Part shown: positions 21,122 to 34,138 of the stretch, one piece after another
How the letters are laid out: the number at the start of each line of letters is the position of its first letter
How positions within the stretch are numbered: the stretch's first letter is position 1
Assembly (NCBI GenBank): GCA_030998225.1
Contig: JAPYXD010000608.1
Location: forward strand, 898,501 to 962,500
DNA: 64,000 nt
Direction: 5' to 3'
Origin: Diplolepis rosae
Taxonomy: Eukaryota; Arthropoda; Insecta; Hymenoptera; Diplolepididae
The notes under the pieces: generated by a model
Seen by the model: the letters and a program-made list of their open reading frames with translations, nothing else
Told to the model about the DNA's origin: nothing
The model's database searches: none
Position numbers and translations under genes: made by a program

Positions 21122-21734
21122 TATTACTAACAAAAGAGAAATGATGCTTTTCTTTTGAAGTGCGGTTTTTATTTCCAATTTTGAAATCAAAAGTAGTTTA
21201 CGTCCGTTTTCATCTTCTCTACCATTTCCCAAATTTTAGAAACAAAATTTTATGTACTTTAGACGCAAACATGTAGAAACCAAAAACAAAAAAATTTGCT
21301 AATTTTCTAATTATTACATGCTTTTAAGGTTTGCAGTTCGTTGCATGGGAAAATTCTCTTTATATCTTCTGGAAATAAAAATACAAATTACAGATATTCT
21401 TAATTCATACTTATTACGACAATACCAAGATTTAATGCCATCTTCAATTTAATTTCATGTTTTTTATTTGCATTATTTTGCATCAGTCATTATAATTTTG
21501 TAAAATAATAAAATATTCAAAACATAAAAGGGTCGTGAATATATATGTATATGCATTAACGCATGCAAACATTGTTAGTTCACCGCCCGACACAGGTGGC
21601 GCTAAGAACTTTGCATTTTTTTCCACACGGTTAATTTAGCCTGTTCATCACATTAGTGATGAGGATGAAGGATCTCGATGCGCGTAGGGCGCACAGTAAT
21701 AGGGAAGGCCAGTAAAAATCGCATTGAGGCATTA
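21122..21734. other. AT-rich region without visible genes
   Basis: Only a GC-richer patch with CACCGCCCG ... GGTGGCGC (~21,582-21,601) stands out. Confidence 0.5.
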
Positions 21735-21775
21735 CGTCTATAAAAAATTCCGCCATTTTTCCTCCTCACAAAAAA
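21735..21775 (+). mobile_element. Third R1 LINE fragment, 3' end only
   Basis: GTCTATAAAAAATTCCGCCA followed by TTTTTCCTCCTCAC and an A run matches the last ~40 bases of LINE copies 1 and 2. This is a severely 5'-truncated insertion, as LINEs often make. Confidence 0.75.
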
Positions 21776-22871
21776 ATGTATAAAACCATTGATGTTAATA
21801 ATAGAATTAAATAATTGTGCACATCACTTTATATTAAAATTTCTCTTATATCCGCATTGATTGCACAACAAGTACTAAGCAATGCTCTTAAAATTAAATT
21901 TATATTAGGACCGACTTAAATTAACCCATGGAATAGGAAATGAAAATACAATTAGTTTTTTGAATATATAATAATTATTATTAGGAATAAAGATAACACA
22001 TTAAAGACAAATTTGTCTTGTAAATGAACTTACTCTGGAAGATGAATAAACTATCTCTCAAATTATCCTTTTCAACATAAAATTGCAATAAATAAAAATT
22101 TATGTGATACAGCTATATTATTGTCAGGTAAATTTGAAAACAGTAACAGATTATATCAAATGATGTGTTTACTTGTTTCTGTCCTGTATACATTAATTGG
22201 TGTTCTTTTTAACAACGATATATAATATAAATGACATTTTTTTGTCACCTGTAGGCCTGAAAAAATAATGGGCAAAAGAAAAAAATTGTATTTCAATGCA
22301 ATAAAAATTTTTTGTTTCAACTTTTTGTAGAAGATTTGATCAATTTTTGAAATAAATATAAAAGGTTTGAATCAATACAAAAAGTTGCTCAGAAAGCCGG
22401 AAAATATTATTTTTCGAGGAAATTAACCCTTGTTATGTTTTTTGTTATAAATAATAATCGTTCCCTAGCAGCTACGCAGATGGATTTAATCAGCCCTAGC
22501 GAACCGGCCGAACGCTAGGGGGGATATGATGTTCTAAGTGTACATCTAAGTGTACAAAGTGCATCCATTGAAATTAAAGAGATTTCTTTTATCTATCACC
22601 AAAATCGTTTCACTGCTGAAAAAACTCATCTGTAAAATGCAGAACGAAAATAGTTTTACCGATAAACGATTTCTTTTTGTCTCTGAAAAGAAATCCTTTG
22701 ACTATTTAATGATTGAATTTGTAGGCTAGCAGACGAAGTGCGCCTGCGCATGAGTGAGTGTACATCGTCTAGTGCTTAACAATGCAACATGCGCGAGTAA
22801 TTTTTGTGTTGCGCGATATATTCTTTTATTATCGCGATTAATTAACGCGTGGATGCTTCAAGAAAATAAAC
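21776..22871. other. AT-rich region with a solo palindromic TIR
   Basis: No genes. At 22,494-22,520 lies CCCTAGCGAACC GGCCG AACGCTAGGG, a match to the outer end of the long-TIR element at 28,348. No partner in inverse orientation was found, so it is a solo end or a tiny derivative. Confidence 0.55.
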
Positions 22872-25048
22872 AATTGAGGCACCAGATTCCATAACCGACG
22901 GAGCGCATGGCCTAGTAGGCAAAAGAGGGGATACCGCAATGTGCGAACGTATTTTTCATTTAAATAAAAAATTCGTAAAAATGATCAAAAAAACATGTCA
23001 GTACATGTTAAATGTCGTTCCGCATATTTTTTCTCCCATAAATTGTTGTTTCAGAACTCTAGTTTTTTTATAATCGAAGAAAGCCGTAGGTTTTGAAGGT
23101 ACGAAATCAATCGATTTTTTACAATCAACTCGCTGTTTTTCGTACAAATTCGTCCGGAATAGTCTGAAATTTTATCAACACACTCAGAAAACCCTAGATC
23201 TTCAGATGGTTATTTTCAGCATAACAAAATTCTCAATTTGTTAATAATTTTTATCATAAGAGAATTCTCATGTTTCAACTTCAAAGAAAAAAATTATGCG
23301 AGGAAGTTTAGACTTGAGAGAACTTTCAGCGAGAAAGTTGTTCAGTAGGCTTTTAGGCAGTTTTTAAATATATTTTGAGATTTTTCAATACAAAACTTTG
23401 GTCAGGATAGGAATATATTTAACTGCGCTCCAGCGCACCAATATTCTGTAAAAATTATTTGGAAACACTCTAGACGAATGGGAAGAAATGATACATATAC
23501 ACTTTATATTGGCAATAATATAACAAAAATTTGATCAATTATCGTTAAATATACGTCAAAATAATCGTTATTACAGCTTTGGTAGTTACATATTAAACAT
23601 TAGCTCGAAATTTGTCGAATTTTTGAGAACTAAGACAGTTTGTAAGATAAATACTCGAAATGTTCGTGAAACTGGAAGACAATTGACCTATTATTAAAAA
23701 CATTCCATTTGACAGATCAAAATTATCTGAATCAAATATAATAGAATTATGATGCTGATAATGTTATTCAATTGTTGTTCGAATATCAATACTTTTTTTG
23801 CTAGCTCAATAATAATCTGTACCAACTGTACCTTGCTTCTGGCTTTCTTTCCAATATTCCGGCTGCAATTTTCGGGATTCTTTGATCTTTCCCTTCCAAC
23901 AATTTGTTAACTTATTTAATGCAATAAATTACCGTTGTTCGAGGTAAATTACATGTTTTCTCTTCAAAGGTAAATTATGAATTGACTTAATAGTATATTA
24001 TGTGCCTAGTCGCGCATATACGAGTTTTTATGCGTACACTCGAATCCAATCTGAAAAGGTCGAAATTGCGTGATTATCGCCCATCTCACTTGACATTTCG
24101 TGACTGCTTCCGGCCACTTTGACTTTCTCGATCTTGTGTAGTAATAGCGTATTGTAATAGACGCATGCGCAGTTCAGATGAACAAGGCTTTGTCAGTGCG
24201 GTGCCAACGCTGTACGAAGAAGAAGAAGAAGAATAAGAAGAAGATTACGCTCTGCTGTATCATTATAGGCGCATGTGCAGTTAAATTTTTACATTAGATT
24301 CCTCTGTATCTAGAGAGTTTCTAAATAGTTTTTACAAAATAGATATAAATAAAGAAAACGAATTGACAAAAATGATGTTGCAACTCTGTCGAATCGCGTG
24401 CTCTCGGCATGGGTGCATCTTTCTTTCTCCTGTGTTCGATCGATATACAATACCTCGAGACGGTATCGGTGCGCTCGGGCGCAGTTAAATAAATTCCCAT
24501 CCTGACCGCAGTTTCGGATTCAAAAATCTCAAAATATATTAAAAAACTGACTGAAAGCCTTCTGAACAACTTTCTCGCTGAAAGTTCTCTTCACTCTAAA
24601 CTTCCTCGTATAATTTCTTTTTTTGAAGTTGAGACATGAGAATTCTGCCAGCCGCAACTGTTATAATAAAATTTATTAACAAATCGAGAATTTTGGTATG
24701 TTGAACATAACCATCTGAAGGTCTAGGGTTTCCTGAGTGTGTTGATAAAATTTCAGACTATTCCGGACAAACTTGTACGCAAAACAGAGAGATGATTGTA
24801 AAAAATCGATTGATTTCGTACCTTCAAAAACTACGGTTTCAATCGATTATAAAAAAAACTAGAGTTTTAAAACAACAATTTATGGGAGAAAAAATATGCG
24901 GAACGACATTTAACATGTACCTACATGTTTTTTCATTATTTTTCAGAATTTTTCATTTAAATGAAAAAAACGTTCGCGCATTGCGGTATCCCCTCTTTTG
25001 CCTGCTAGGCCATGCGCTCCATCGGTTATGGAATCCGAAGCCTCAATT
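22872..25048. mobile_element. Foldback element, ~570-bp inverted arms
   Basis: 22,872-23,440 and 24,466-25,048 are inverted copies, starting CAATTGAGGC / GCCTCAATT-like and running through ATTCCATAACCGA, GGGGATACCGCAATG, AACATGTTAAATGTCG-like and ATCAATCGATTTTTTACA segments. Identity looks high, with small indels. The ~1-kb centre contains one copy of another dispersed repeat (24,000-24,318). No transposase and no clear target duplication are visible; the flanks differ. Confidence 0.85.
24000..24318 (+). repeat. Dispersed repeat with GAA-rich core, copy a (copy b at 36,040)
   Basis: CGAGTTTTTATGCGTACA opens both copies. Both then share CGATCTTGTGTAGTA-like sequence, CAACGCTGTACGAAGAAGAA, a (GAA)n stretch, GCGCATGTGCAGTT-like sequence and ATTCCTCTGTA at the end. 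Orientation is the same in both. Copy a is in the loop of the foldback element. Confidence 0.75.
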
Positions 25049-25234
25049 TTTATCCGCATAACCTTATTATTCATTGCATCTGAGAATAAAAGCAATATAA
25101 ATTTATTAATTTTTAATGCTTTTAACCATCGAAGGGTTATCAGTCGTCTTTTTTAAAAATGATTTTGCAGAACGTGCTTGAATTTCAATTAATATCATGG
25201 TTTTCATTAAAGTTGTATCTTAAAATTTTTTTAA
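25049..25234. other. Short spacer between foldback element and MITE pair
   Basis: AT-rich; nothing recognised. Confidence 0.5.
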
Positions 25235-25782
25235 GGGGGTGTTCTCATCGAACGGTTTCAGAAAATCGATTTTTTTTCATTTTTTCAAAGATTAGGGATC
25301 TAAGAACGATTAAAAGATGTACGACTTGTTTTACTATAGCAATTACGTCAAAAAAGTTAAACTCAATTTGTCGCTTTTTTTCATTGAAAACTTTAAACGC
25401 GTTTTTCTCAAAACTCCTTTTTCCAAACTGGTTCTCACGATTTCTAAGAAATTAGTAGACGGATTTTGATAAACTTTTTTTTTAATATATTATTTTATTG
25501 TTTATAACAAATGTTTAATGAATTTTGAAAGATGAAAAAAGGTGAAAAAAACGATCTTTTTTCTATAGCCCGCCATTTTAAAAATTGTTATGATAAAAAA
25601 AAGTCAGTAACTACACTACCATAGATTAAGAAAAAAATTTACTCTTGTGTTTCAGTGCAGCCATTTTTGAGAGGGTTAATAAAAGTTTTAAAACAAACCG
25701 CAATGAAAAATCAATTATAGTTTTCTCACAGTAAAATTCCAAAAAACGCTTCGAAATACGGCCAATCCATGAGAACACCCCC
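25235..25782. mobile_element. TTAA MITE A
   Basis: Flanked by TTAA (25,231-25,234 and 25,783-25,786). Terminal repeats GGGGGTGTTCTCAT / ATGAGAACACCCCC are perfect. The interior contains AACTTTAAACGCGTTTTTCT, also found in MITE C. TTAA duplication is the hallmark of piggyBac-type transposition. No coding capacity. Confidence 0.88.
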
Positions 25783-25786
25783 TTAA

Positions 25787-26315
25787 GGGGGTCTCCTCAT
25801 CAGTGGCTCATGAAAAAGGTGGTTTTTTAGGATTTTTTTATACATGAAAACAGCAAGAGAAACAAATGATCTTTTGCGTATCTTTGACCATATATTTATT
25901 CAACAATAAAAAGTTTTTTGAATGTCAAAATAAATAAAAATGGCGGATTTACTCGATTTTTCGGCCTTTTTTCAGCAGTAAGTGCGTTAATAACATTGTA
26001 AAAAGAGATTTTCTAATACTTTTTTAACTCCGTCCGTGCACAATTAAATTATCTACAAAACAGTGTTTTACTTGTATACATAGCTTTTATAGTTTTTTTG
26101 TAATGGTGCACGGAATTTCAAAAAACATGGTTTTCATAAAATGGGCTTTAAAGTTTTTCGAAGGAAAAAAATCAAATTAAAGGAAACTTACAGGCATGAG
26201 ATGTTAATCAGCTATACTTTGAAACGTTGCAAGAATATTCTCAGATAATAATTCAAACAATTGAAGCAACAACAAAAAAATCGACTTTTTGAAGCTGACT
26301 GATGAGGAGACCCCC
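25787..26315. mobile_element. TTAA MITE B, sharing a TTAA with MITE A
   Basis: Starts right after the TTAA that ends MITE A and ends at TTAA 26,316-26,319. Terminal repeats GGGGGTCTCCTCATCAGT / ACTGATGAGGAGACCCCC. Outer GGGGGT matches MITEs A and C; the inner part is its own. Confidence 0.88.
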
Positions 26316-27780
<1,465 letters not shown>

Positions 27781-28267
27781 GCCTAGCGGACCCGGTCCAT
27801 TGGAGAATCAGCGAATTCGCTCACTATTCACTGACCATTCGCTAACCACGTAATAATATAAATAAAAATAGCATTAAAAACTTTTAAATTGTTTTAATTA
27901 GGATTCTGAAGTACAGTTTAAGTTCAAACGTATCGAAGTAAAAACAATAATTTTCTTGTTAGCGTTAAAAACTAAAAAAGACAACTTGATACCTGTCATT
28001 GAAGGCAGTGCAGAGATTCAGCAATGTCTCACTACTAGCACCGCACTACCTTCAATGAAATGTATCATGTTGTTTTTTTAGTTTTTAAAGCTAAGAAATA
28101 AAATTATTGTATCAGCTTTAATACCAACAGATTTAAAATATACCACAGAATAATAATTGAATCAAATTCAATGTATATTATGCTCTTTTTATTCATAATA
28201 TTACGAGGCCAGCAAATGATCAGTAAACGGCTAATGAATGAATACTTCAGTCTTGTGGGTCCTATCA
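27781..28267. mobile_element. TA-type MITE, family CCCTAGCGGACC, diverged copy 2
   Basis: The left end reads CCTAGCGGACCCGGT. Interior landmarks TGATACCTGTCATTGAAGGC and AGTGCAGAG-like sequence match 34,139-34,737; the inverse CCTTCAATGAAATGTAT lies beyond the centre. The right end (GGGTCCTATCATG, inverse) is eroded. Confidence 0.65.
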
Positions 28268-28772
28268 TGAAAAAAAAATAACAAATAATTCACTGCCTCC
28301 ACTATTCTCTAATCTCATAAACTGTTGAAAATTTTAAAATTTAATTTCCCTAGCGAACCGGCTGAACGCTAGGTTTACGCTGCAGCGTAAACCTACCGTA
28401 AACCTAGCGCAAAGAAGTAATATAACTCATGAAAGCGACAAAATAAATATTTAACTTCTTTTCTTATTCTACGTTAAGATCAACCTTAAAAGGAATGGAG
28501 ATCTGCAATAATTTTATTTATTAACGCTAAAAATTTAATAATATATTGTCTGTCCTTGAACTCTACTAAAAGCGACTTCAAGCGCAACGCCCAAGCATTT
28601 GGTGCGCGAAATTTGAAAATATATCATTTATGAATTCTAAATTCAATTTATCCAACAACATATTAGCGTTTATTAAAAGAAGATGTTTAATACTATTTGC
28701 ACTTTCTATTATAGTATACAATATTTAAAACTTAATAATATTGTATTAAAATTGATCAAATTTTACAAAAAA

Positions 28773-29400
28773 TGTCCTTCGATCTGGTCTTCCTGATTCC
28801 ACTGATCGTGACCCCCAGTTCCTCAGGGCTGACGCGGCTCTTGAAATTCTTCGAGATGCTCTCGTAGCCAACTCCCTCCGCGGGCTTTATTATCACCGAC
28901 TCTAAGCGGGCACATTTTGGCCGCTCCAGTTTTCTAATCTCCAGTTTGGGCTTCTTTTTTCGAAGGTCCTTCCTGGCTGGTACCTTCAGTCACTCCTCTT
29001 TTTTCCTAGAGGTTCTTGGCCTCATCTCTTCCGGTTTCATGGCGGTAGTCACCTCCGGAGTCAAACTCAAACTTTTTTGTGCAGTTTTTACCTCCCTCAT
29101 ACAAGTGACCACTCTATCTCTAAGATAGCACTCGAAGTGGTCAAGGTAGCAATCACTGTCCTCCATGCCGATATGCAATTTACTTAGTTTCTGAAGCGCC
29201 TCCTCAATGCCCTCCCTGATGGGACGGAACATATTCTTCTTTGTCCTGCAGAGGCTCTCCATCTTCTTCAGGACCTCCTCCACTTTTTTCAACATGACGA
29301 TTTCGCTTTCATATCTCTCATGGAGCCAATCGCGATGTTGCCTGTTTTAGGATTTCTCCTCCTCAGGCTCCTTCGTTACAACTAATTCTTCTCCAAACAT
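28773..29400 (-). pseudogene. LINE ORF1 (Gag-like) fragment, second LINE family
   Basis: The minus-strand frame runs from ATG at 29,400 to the edge of the left arm at ~28,773 with stops near 29,348 and 28,990. It has a basic/coiled region (VEEVLKKMESLCRTKKN, IREGIEEALQKLSKL) and, near the end, ESISKNFKSRVSPEELGV then IRKTRSKDI, which fits the RNA-binding Gag-like domain of R1-type LINE ORF1. It differs from the R1 copies at 17,241 and 37,254. The domain is cut exactly at the inverted-repeat arm. Confidence 0.7.
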
Positions 29401-30510
29401 TTCACAAACACTTTTGTTCTAATTTGAATTCTCTATCTTAATCCCACAAATAGGTAGGAAAATATTCAGTCCGCCCTGCATAGGCCCGCATGCAGGCATA
29501 AGGTATCAATACTCTAGGAGGTGACCTGGTTTCCTAGCGACACCGTGAAAGACCCCTCTCCCTGATGCCATGCAGCCATCGGCACGGTAGTTAAGGGGGT
29601 CCACCTGTGTAAAATTTTGGAAAAATCGATTTTTTTTTTGACATTTTTTGCATCTTTGAGATATGACTAATGATGTCCTTAAGCAATTTTCATGAATTCA
29701 ACCTAATTAAAGCGTGACAGGGCGCCAAATGTTACAGGAAACTATACAAAGTTCTCTTGTGTTTCCAAACTTTAAACGCGTTTTTCTAGAAACCATGTTT
29801 TTGAAATTTGCGGGCAGGATTGAAAAAATATACTTAACAGATTGACTTGAAATTTCAACTGACTCATTTATAGAGATAACTGAAGGTACCCACGTAGCGG
29901 TTTTTTGAAATCTTTTTTTTTTAATTTTACAGCATATATTATATCGAAAAAAGCATGAAAATGATTAATTTTTATGAAAAGTACTGCCATTTCTTCAATT
30001 TTTAAAATTTCGTCAAAATGCTACGTCGGTACCTCGACAACATAAACAGAAATAATATTTTTTTTACTTTTTGTGTTTTAGATAACTGGTTCGAGCGGAA
30101 TCTTGCCCACAATTTCGGAATTCATTTTGAAGGGGTCACTTTCAATGCCCTTAATGAATACAAGCCTTCGGATTACACTATTGGAAAAATGTACTATTAT
30201 AATAAAACCACAAACCTTCAAAATAACGTTAAACTTATTCTCATTTTCGAATTAGTTCTCCTAACAAACATTCCCGAAAAATCGTTCGAAATACCGCCCT
30301 CACACAGGTGGACCCCTTAACACTTTGGCTTGGGGTTTATTCTTTCGGGACCATCCCTGGAATATTATCTGCGACTGCTTATTTAGTTTTGTATTCGTAT
30401 TCAGCAGTAATCCTCGGTACAGGGCACCTCTATCGGCAACCCGAGGACACACCCGGTCACCTATTCTAAGGCCTCCTGACCGGTTTCCGAGGAAACCAAT
30501 ACCCCGATAG
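29401..30510 (-). mobile_element. LINE 5' UTR (minus), split by a TTAA MITE
   Basis: GC-rich flanks at 29,440-29,590 and 30,321-30,500 are continuous once MITE C is taken out. They lie directly upstream of the ORF1 fragment and look like a LINE 5' UTR. Only the 5' end of this LINE is present, the opposite of usual 5' truncation. Confidence 0.5.
29595..30316. mobile_element. TTAA MITE C
   Basis: TTAA at 29,591-29,594 and 30,317-30,320. Terminal repeats GGGGGTCCACCTGTGT / ACACAGGTGGACCCC. Interior AACTTTAAACGCGTTTTTCT shared with MITE A. Inserted into the LINE 5' UTR. Confidence 0.88.
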
Positions 30511-31219
30511 TAATAATAATTGAATCTTCAGCTACCTGCTAATACATCCTTCGTCACGTCCTAAAATTTCAGTTAATAAAATTTATTATTGTGGAAAAAT
30601 CTTGGATAAAACTGATTTTAATGATTTTATTGATTTAGTCATCTGTACTCATTGATCCAGGGCCATGAATGTCATTTTGAAACTTAAAATTTTCGTATAA
30701 TATTAGTGACCTAATTATATATTCTTGGATTTTCTTTGTTGGAGCTACAAAATGTCAAATTAAGTTCAAAAATCTTTCTAGAATTAATGAATGTTTAATT
30801 ACTGATACGGATTTCTTACAAATAAATTTATAATATCTTGGTATCTTGTAATATCTTGTAATATTTGGTATCTTGCAAATATTTCTCGTCATCTATTTTT
30901 CCAAATTATCTGCATGAAAATTAATAAAAACTGTAATTTTCTTATTATATAGACAATTTTATACAAACATTAGTTAATAATGTCTAATAATATCGTTATA
31001 AGCTTTAATTTCGTTTGTGACGTTGCAAATTTTTGCAACTCACAATTATGAACAAAATATACGATTTATGATATTCAATCTCGGAATGTTTAATTTTCTA
31101 TGATTTTATCCGGCTAAAGAGTTCCTCAAGGGCTGCACGGTACTCCGGGACTAAGGGCTATTTTTGTTGTTTGTATTTGAAATATTTACTGCCATATTTT
31201 TTATTTTTTATATTACTTA
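30511..31219. other. AT-rich interior of the long-TIR element
   Basis: Nothing recognised; three TATCTTGTAATAT-like repeats at ~30,836-30,880. Confidence 0.45.
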
Positions 31220-32240
31220 TGTAAAACCGGCGGGAGCAACGCGGGACGTCGAGGGAATTCAGGACCAGAAGGACGTACTCAGGACTTGTGCTGACGTCTA
31301 GCCCGAAGTTTTGCTGCATATTGCCGAACCTGCCACCTTCAAGTTTTGCCGCCTATTTCCGACCACTCATCACCTTCGTCAACCTATGAACTGGGTACCC
31401 TACGAAGATGCCCCCAGGACCTGTGTTGCGTTTTCTGCCACAAGGATCCTGGACGACTCCTCCACCTGGTGTCTAACTACGTAGACCGAGTCATGGGCAA
31501 CTCCAGTCTCGACCTCCAGTTCTACTAGAGAAGCCCCTATAGCCCAGGCCCGTGACATGCCACCCTTTTATCGGATACCAACAAGACTCCTCGAATAACG
31601 GATGAGCAACGGAGTCCCCAAAATTTTGATTAATAATATGGATGTCGACGGAGGGGAAGGAGACTGGAGCAACAACCTCTGACGACTCAAACCTGGGAAT
31701 TTCACCAGGGGTGTGGACGTTGGGGTAATGCAGGCTCCTCGTCAATACGCTCCTGCGATACCTCTGCACAAGATCCTAGCAGAAGTGGGCCGCCAGCCAA
31801 TCAGCGCACCGAACCAGCGGTAGGGGAAGCGACAGGAAGGCACGAGCGAGCGGCAAGCGACAGCATCGTCCTATTTCGTCCGCAGCCTTCGAGAAAGCCA
31901 GCTCCTTCGCCGCAACGCATCGCATCTTTGGTTTTATGTGAATATTAAAGTATATTTCCTAGTTTTTGGGACTTCTAGATTGTGACGACCCGGAGACAAC
32001 GAGGCCATCGTCCTCATTCGTCGGTTTTGGCATTGTTGCCTTTCTATAAGGTGAGGCTGCATTATTTTATCCTTTCCAGGAACCCTACCGACACGTGGCC
32101 ACCTTTTTGTTACAGTTGGCTTTTAGATTAATAATTTGGCACGTATCAGGGCGGATTCCCGGATTGGGCCTTGATTTTATTGACTTATTTTTTGTGTATG
32201 GCTATGAGATAAGATCCCAAAAGTTTAACGACCCCCCCCC
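31220..32240. other. GC-rich block, possibly LTR/leader remnant
   Basis: Sharp rise in GC. It includes CCAGCCAATCAGCGCACC (CCAAT-like, ~31,792), AATATTAAAGTATATTT (~31,942, polyadenylation-like) and TTTTTGTTACAGTTGGC (~32,104), which resembles an LTR end followed by a primer site. No frame is open beyond ~92 codons and none is recognisable. It ends in a C run (32,231-32,247). Confidence 0.35.
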
Positions 32241-32967
32241 CACCCCCCATTTTTCTCGATTCCTTTATTTTAAGTTTCATATATAAAATACATTTGTTGT
32301 AAAATTTGATCACTTTTAATACAACATTATTAAGTTTTAAATATTGTATATTATAACAGAAAGTGCAAATTGTATTAAACATTAGCTTTTAATAAACGCT
32401 AATATGTTGTTGGATAAATTGAATTTAAAGTTCATAAATGATAATCTTCTTAGTTTTTATCAAATTATTTCCAATTATTTAAAAAACATTCCTTTATAAA
32501 ACATTTAAATAATTTACTTTATTCATTCGGCCAGTGAAAAATTTGTATGGTATGTTACCGCAGTCGATGAAGTAAAATATTTTTATTAACGACTTTCCAT
32601 AAAACTTATTACTTCAATACATTAACATATATAATTTCATTCATTTTATCATTCAATAAATTTGTTTGACAAATCGGCATTTTCGAATCTTTAATTATAT
32701 GTTCAACAACAACAACAACTTGGGCGTTGCGCTTGAAGTTATATTGCTACTGTAAATTTACTAAACTACTGTTTGACTGTGCAGCGTAAATCTAGAGTTC
32801 AGACGGTTCGCTAGGGAAATTTAATTTTCTTTTTTTTAACAATTAGTAACAGATTCTATTTCAAATTTTCTAACACACGAAGAGCTGCATTCTGTTATCA
32901 TGTGTTGGAATTTTCAAAAGAAATGTTCAAGTGTATTCAAAGTGTTAATTTTATTTTAAATTGCCAA

Positions 32968-33885
32968 CCCTGCTTTAAAAAACCGTTAGAACCCAATAGA
33001 ACCCTGTTAGAACATGGGTTTCTACCTGGGTGTAAACGGAGTTGTACACGGTTTTTGCAAATGGGTCTTGCCCCGGGCTTTATCCAGCCCTATGAAGGGT
33101 TCTAAATTGATACAAAAATTGTGCGACTATCGGATCCTACACGGGTTGGAACCAGGTTGTACCCGACCCTAAGAAGGGTTCTAAATGGTTATAAAAATTG
33201 TACGCCAATCAGGTTCTACATGGATGTCAACTTTAAAGGGTTTTATCTGGGTTTTATGCGGGACCTGAAATTATTCCGCGTACATGGTCTTAAACGGGTG
33301 TGAAGCAGGTCGTATCAGGCCCTAAGAAAGGTTTTGTATGTCCATAACAGGGTTCTATACGGAACCAAACATTGTTACGCTAGGCCCTTTTAGGCACGCA
33401 GAGCGCACTTGACCAAATCTGTCAATCTATGTCCCCGCTATAACCCGTTTAGATCCTGTTAGACGCCCATACCTGCGATTTAAGAGATCTCTGATTCTCT
33501 ATTGTATATTTCCGCTATGACCTGTTCAAACCCTGTTACACGCCCACACCTATGATTCCTTAGATACCTGATACAACCACGCTAGAACCGTTTAAACACC
33601 CAAAGTGCACTTTGGAACAATAATTTTCATACACTAATCCCGGACGGTAGCCAGGTATACCCTGTTTGATCTCGTTTTCTAATTAAAATAATATAATTTG
33701 AGTAGCAATTACCCATGTAGAACTCACTTACACCCGGATAGCATTCCACAATTATGTTTTAATTTCCCGGTAGAACCCAGGTACATCCGGATAAAGTGCC
33801 AGAGTTTATGATAGGAACCTACTCGGGTTCTAAATGAGGTTTTACCCGGTTCCAACCATGGTTCTAACGGTGTTTTTAAGCAGGG
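32968..33885. mobile_element. MITE filled with degenerate GGGTTCTA repeats
   Basis: Ends CCCTGCTTTAAAAAACCGTT and the inverse form AACGGTGTTTTTAAGCAGGG (two differences). The inside is made of many diverged copies of a GGGTTCTAAA/ACCCGG-type word, mostly in one orientation in the first ~400 bases and in the other orientation in the rest. No coding frame. Flanking target duplication is not clear. Confidence 0.78.
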
Positions 33886-34138
33886 AAAAGACAAGAAGTT
33901 TCTTATGTTGGCATTTCAAATCTTGCCGCAGCCAACCTCGGAGAGATGAATTCTATTTAAAATTTCCAACAGACCATGAGATTTTTTCTGATGGTATTTT
34001 TAATCTTACATTTGATTGATGTTTATACATACATATACAGGCTCCATAAAAAGTATGAGATCTCCCGGCTAACTATAGATTATCAAGCATTTCATCGAAA
34101 ATATCCCTGAGATAAAAAATGAATTAGGAGCAAGAATA
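33886..34138. other. Spacer between MITEs
   Basis: AT-rich; nothing recognised. Confidence 0.5.

Larger units (their letters stand above)
28348..32816. mobile_element. Long-TIR element with 11-bp target duplication
   Basis: The left end CCCTAGCGAACCGGCTGAAC and the right end in inverse form agree over ~37 bases with four mismatches. The homology continues as diverged inverted arms (28,348-28,774 and 32,291-32,816). AAATTTAATTT directly flanks both ends (28,337-28,347 and 32,817-32,827), an 11-bp perfect direct repeat. The inside holds the 5' half of a LINE, a TTAA MITE, and GC-rich LTR-like DNA, but no transposase. Target duplications of 8-11 bp fit Mutator-like elements, which are known to carry captured sequence; that class call is inference. 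Confidence 0.8.
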
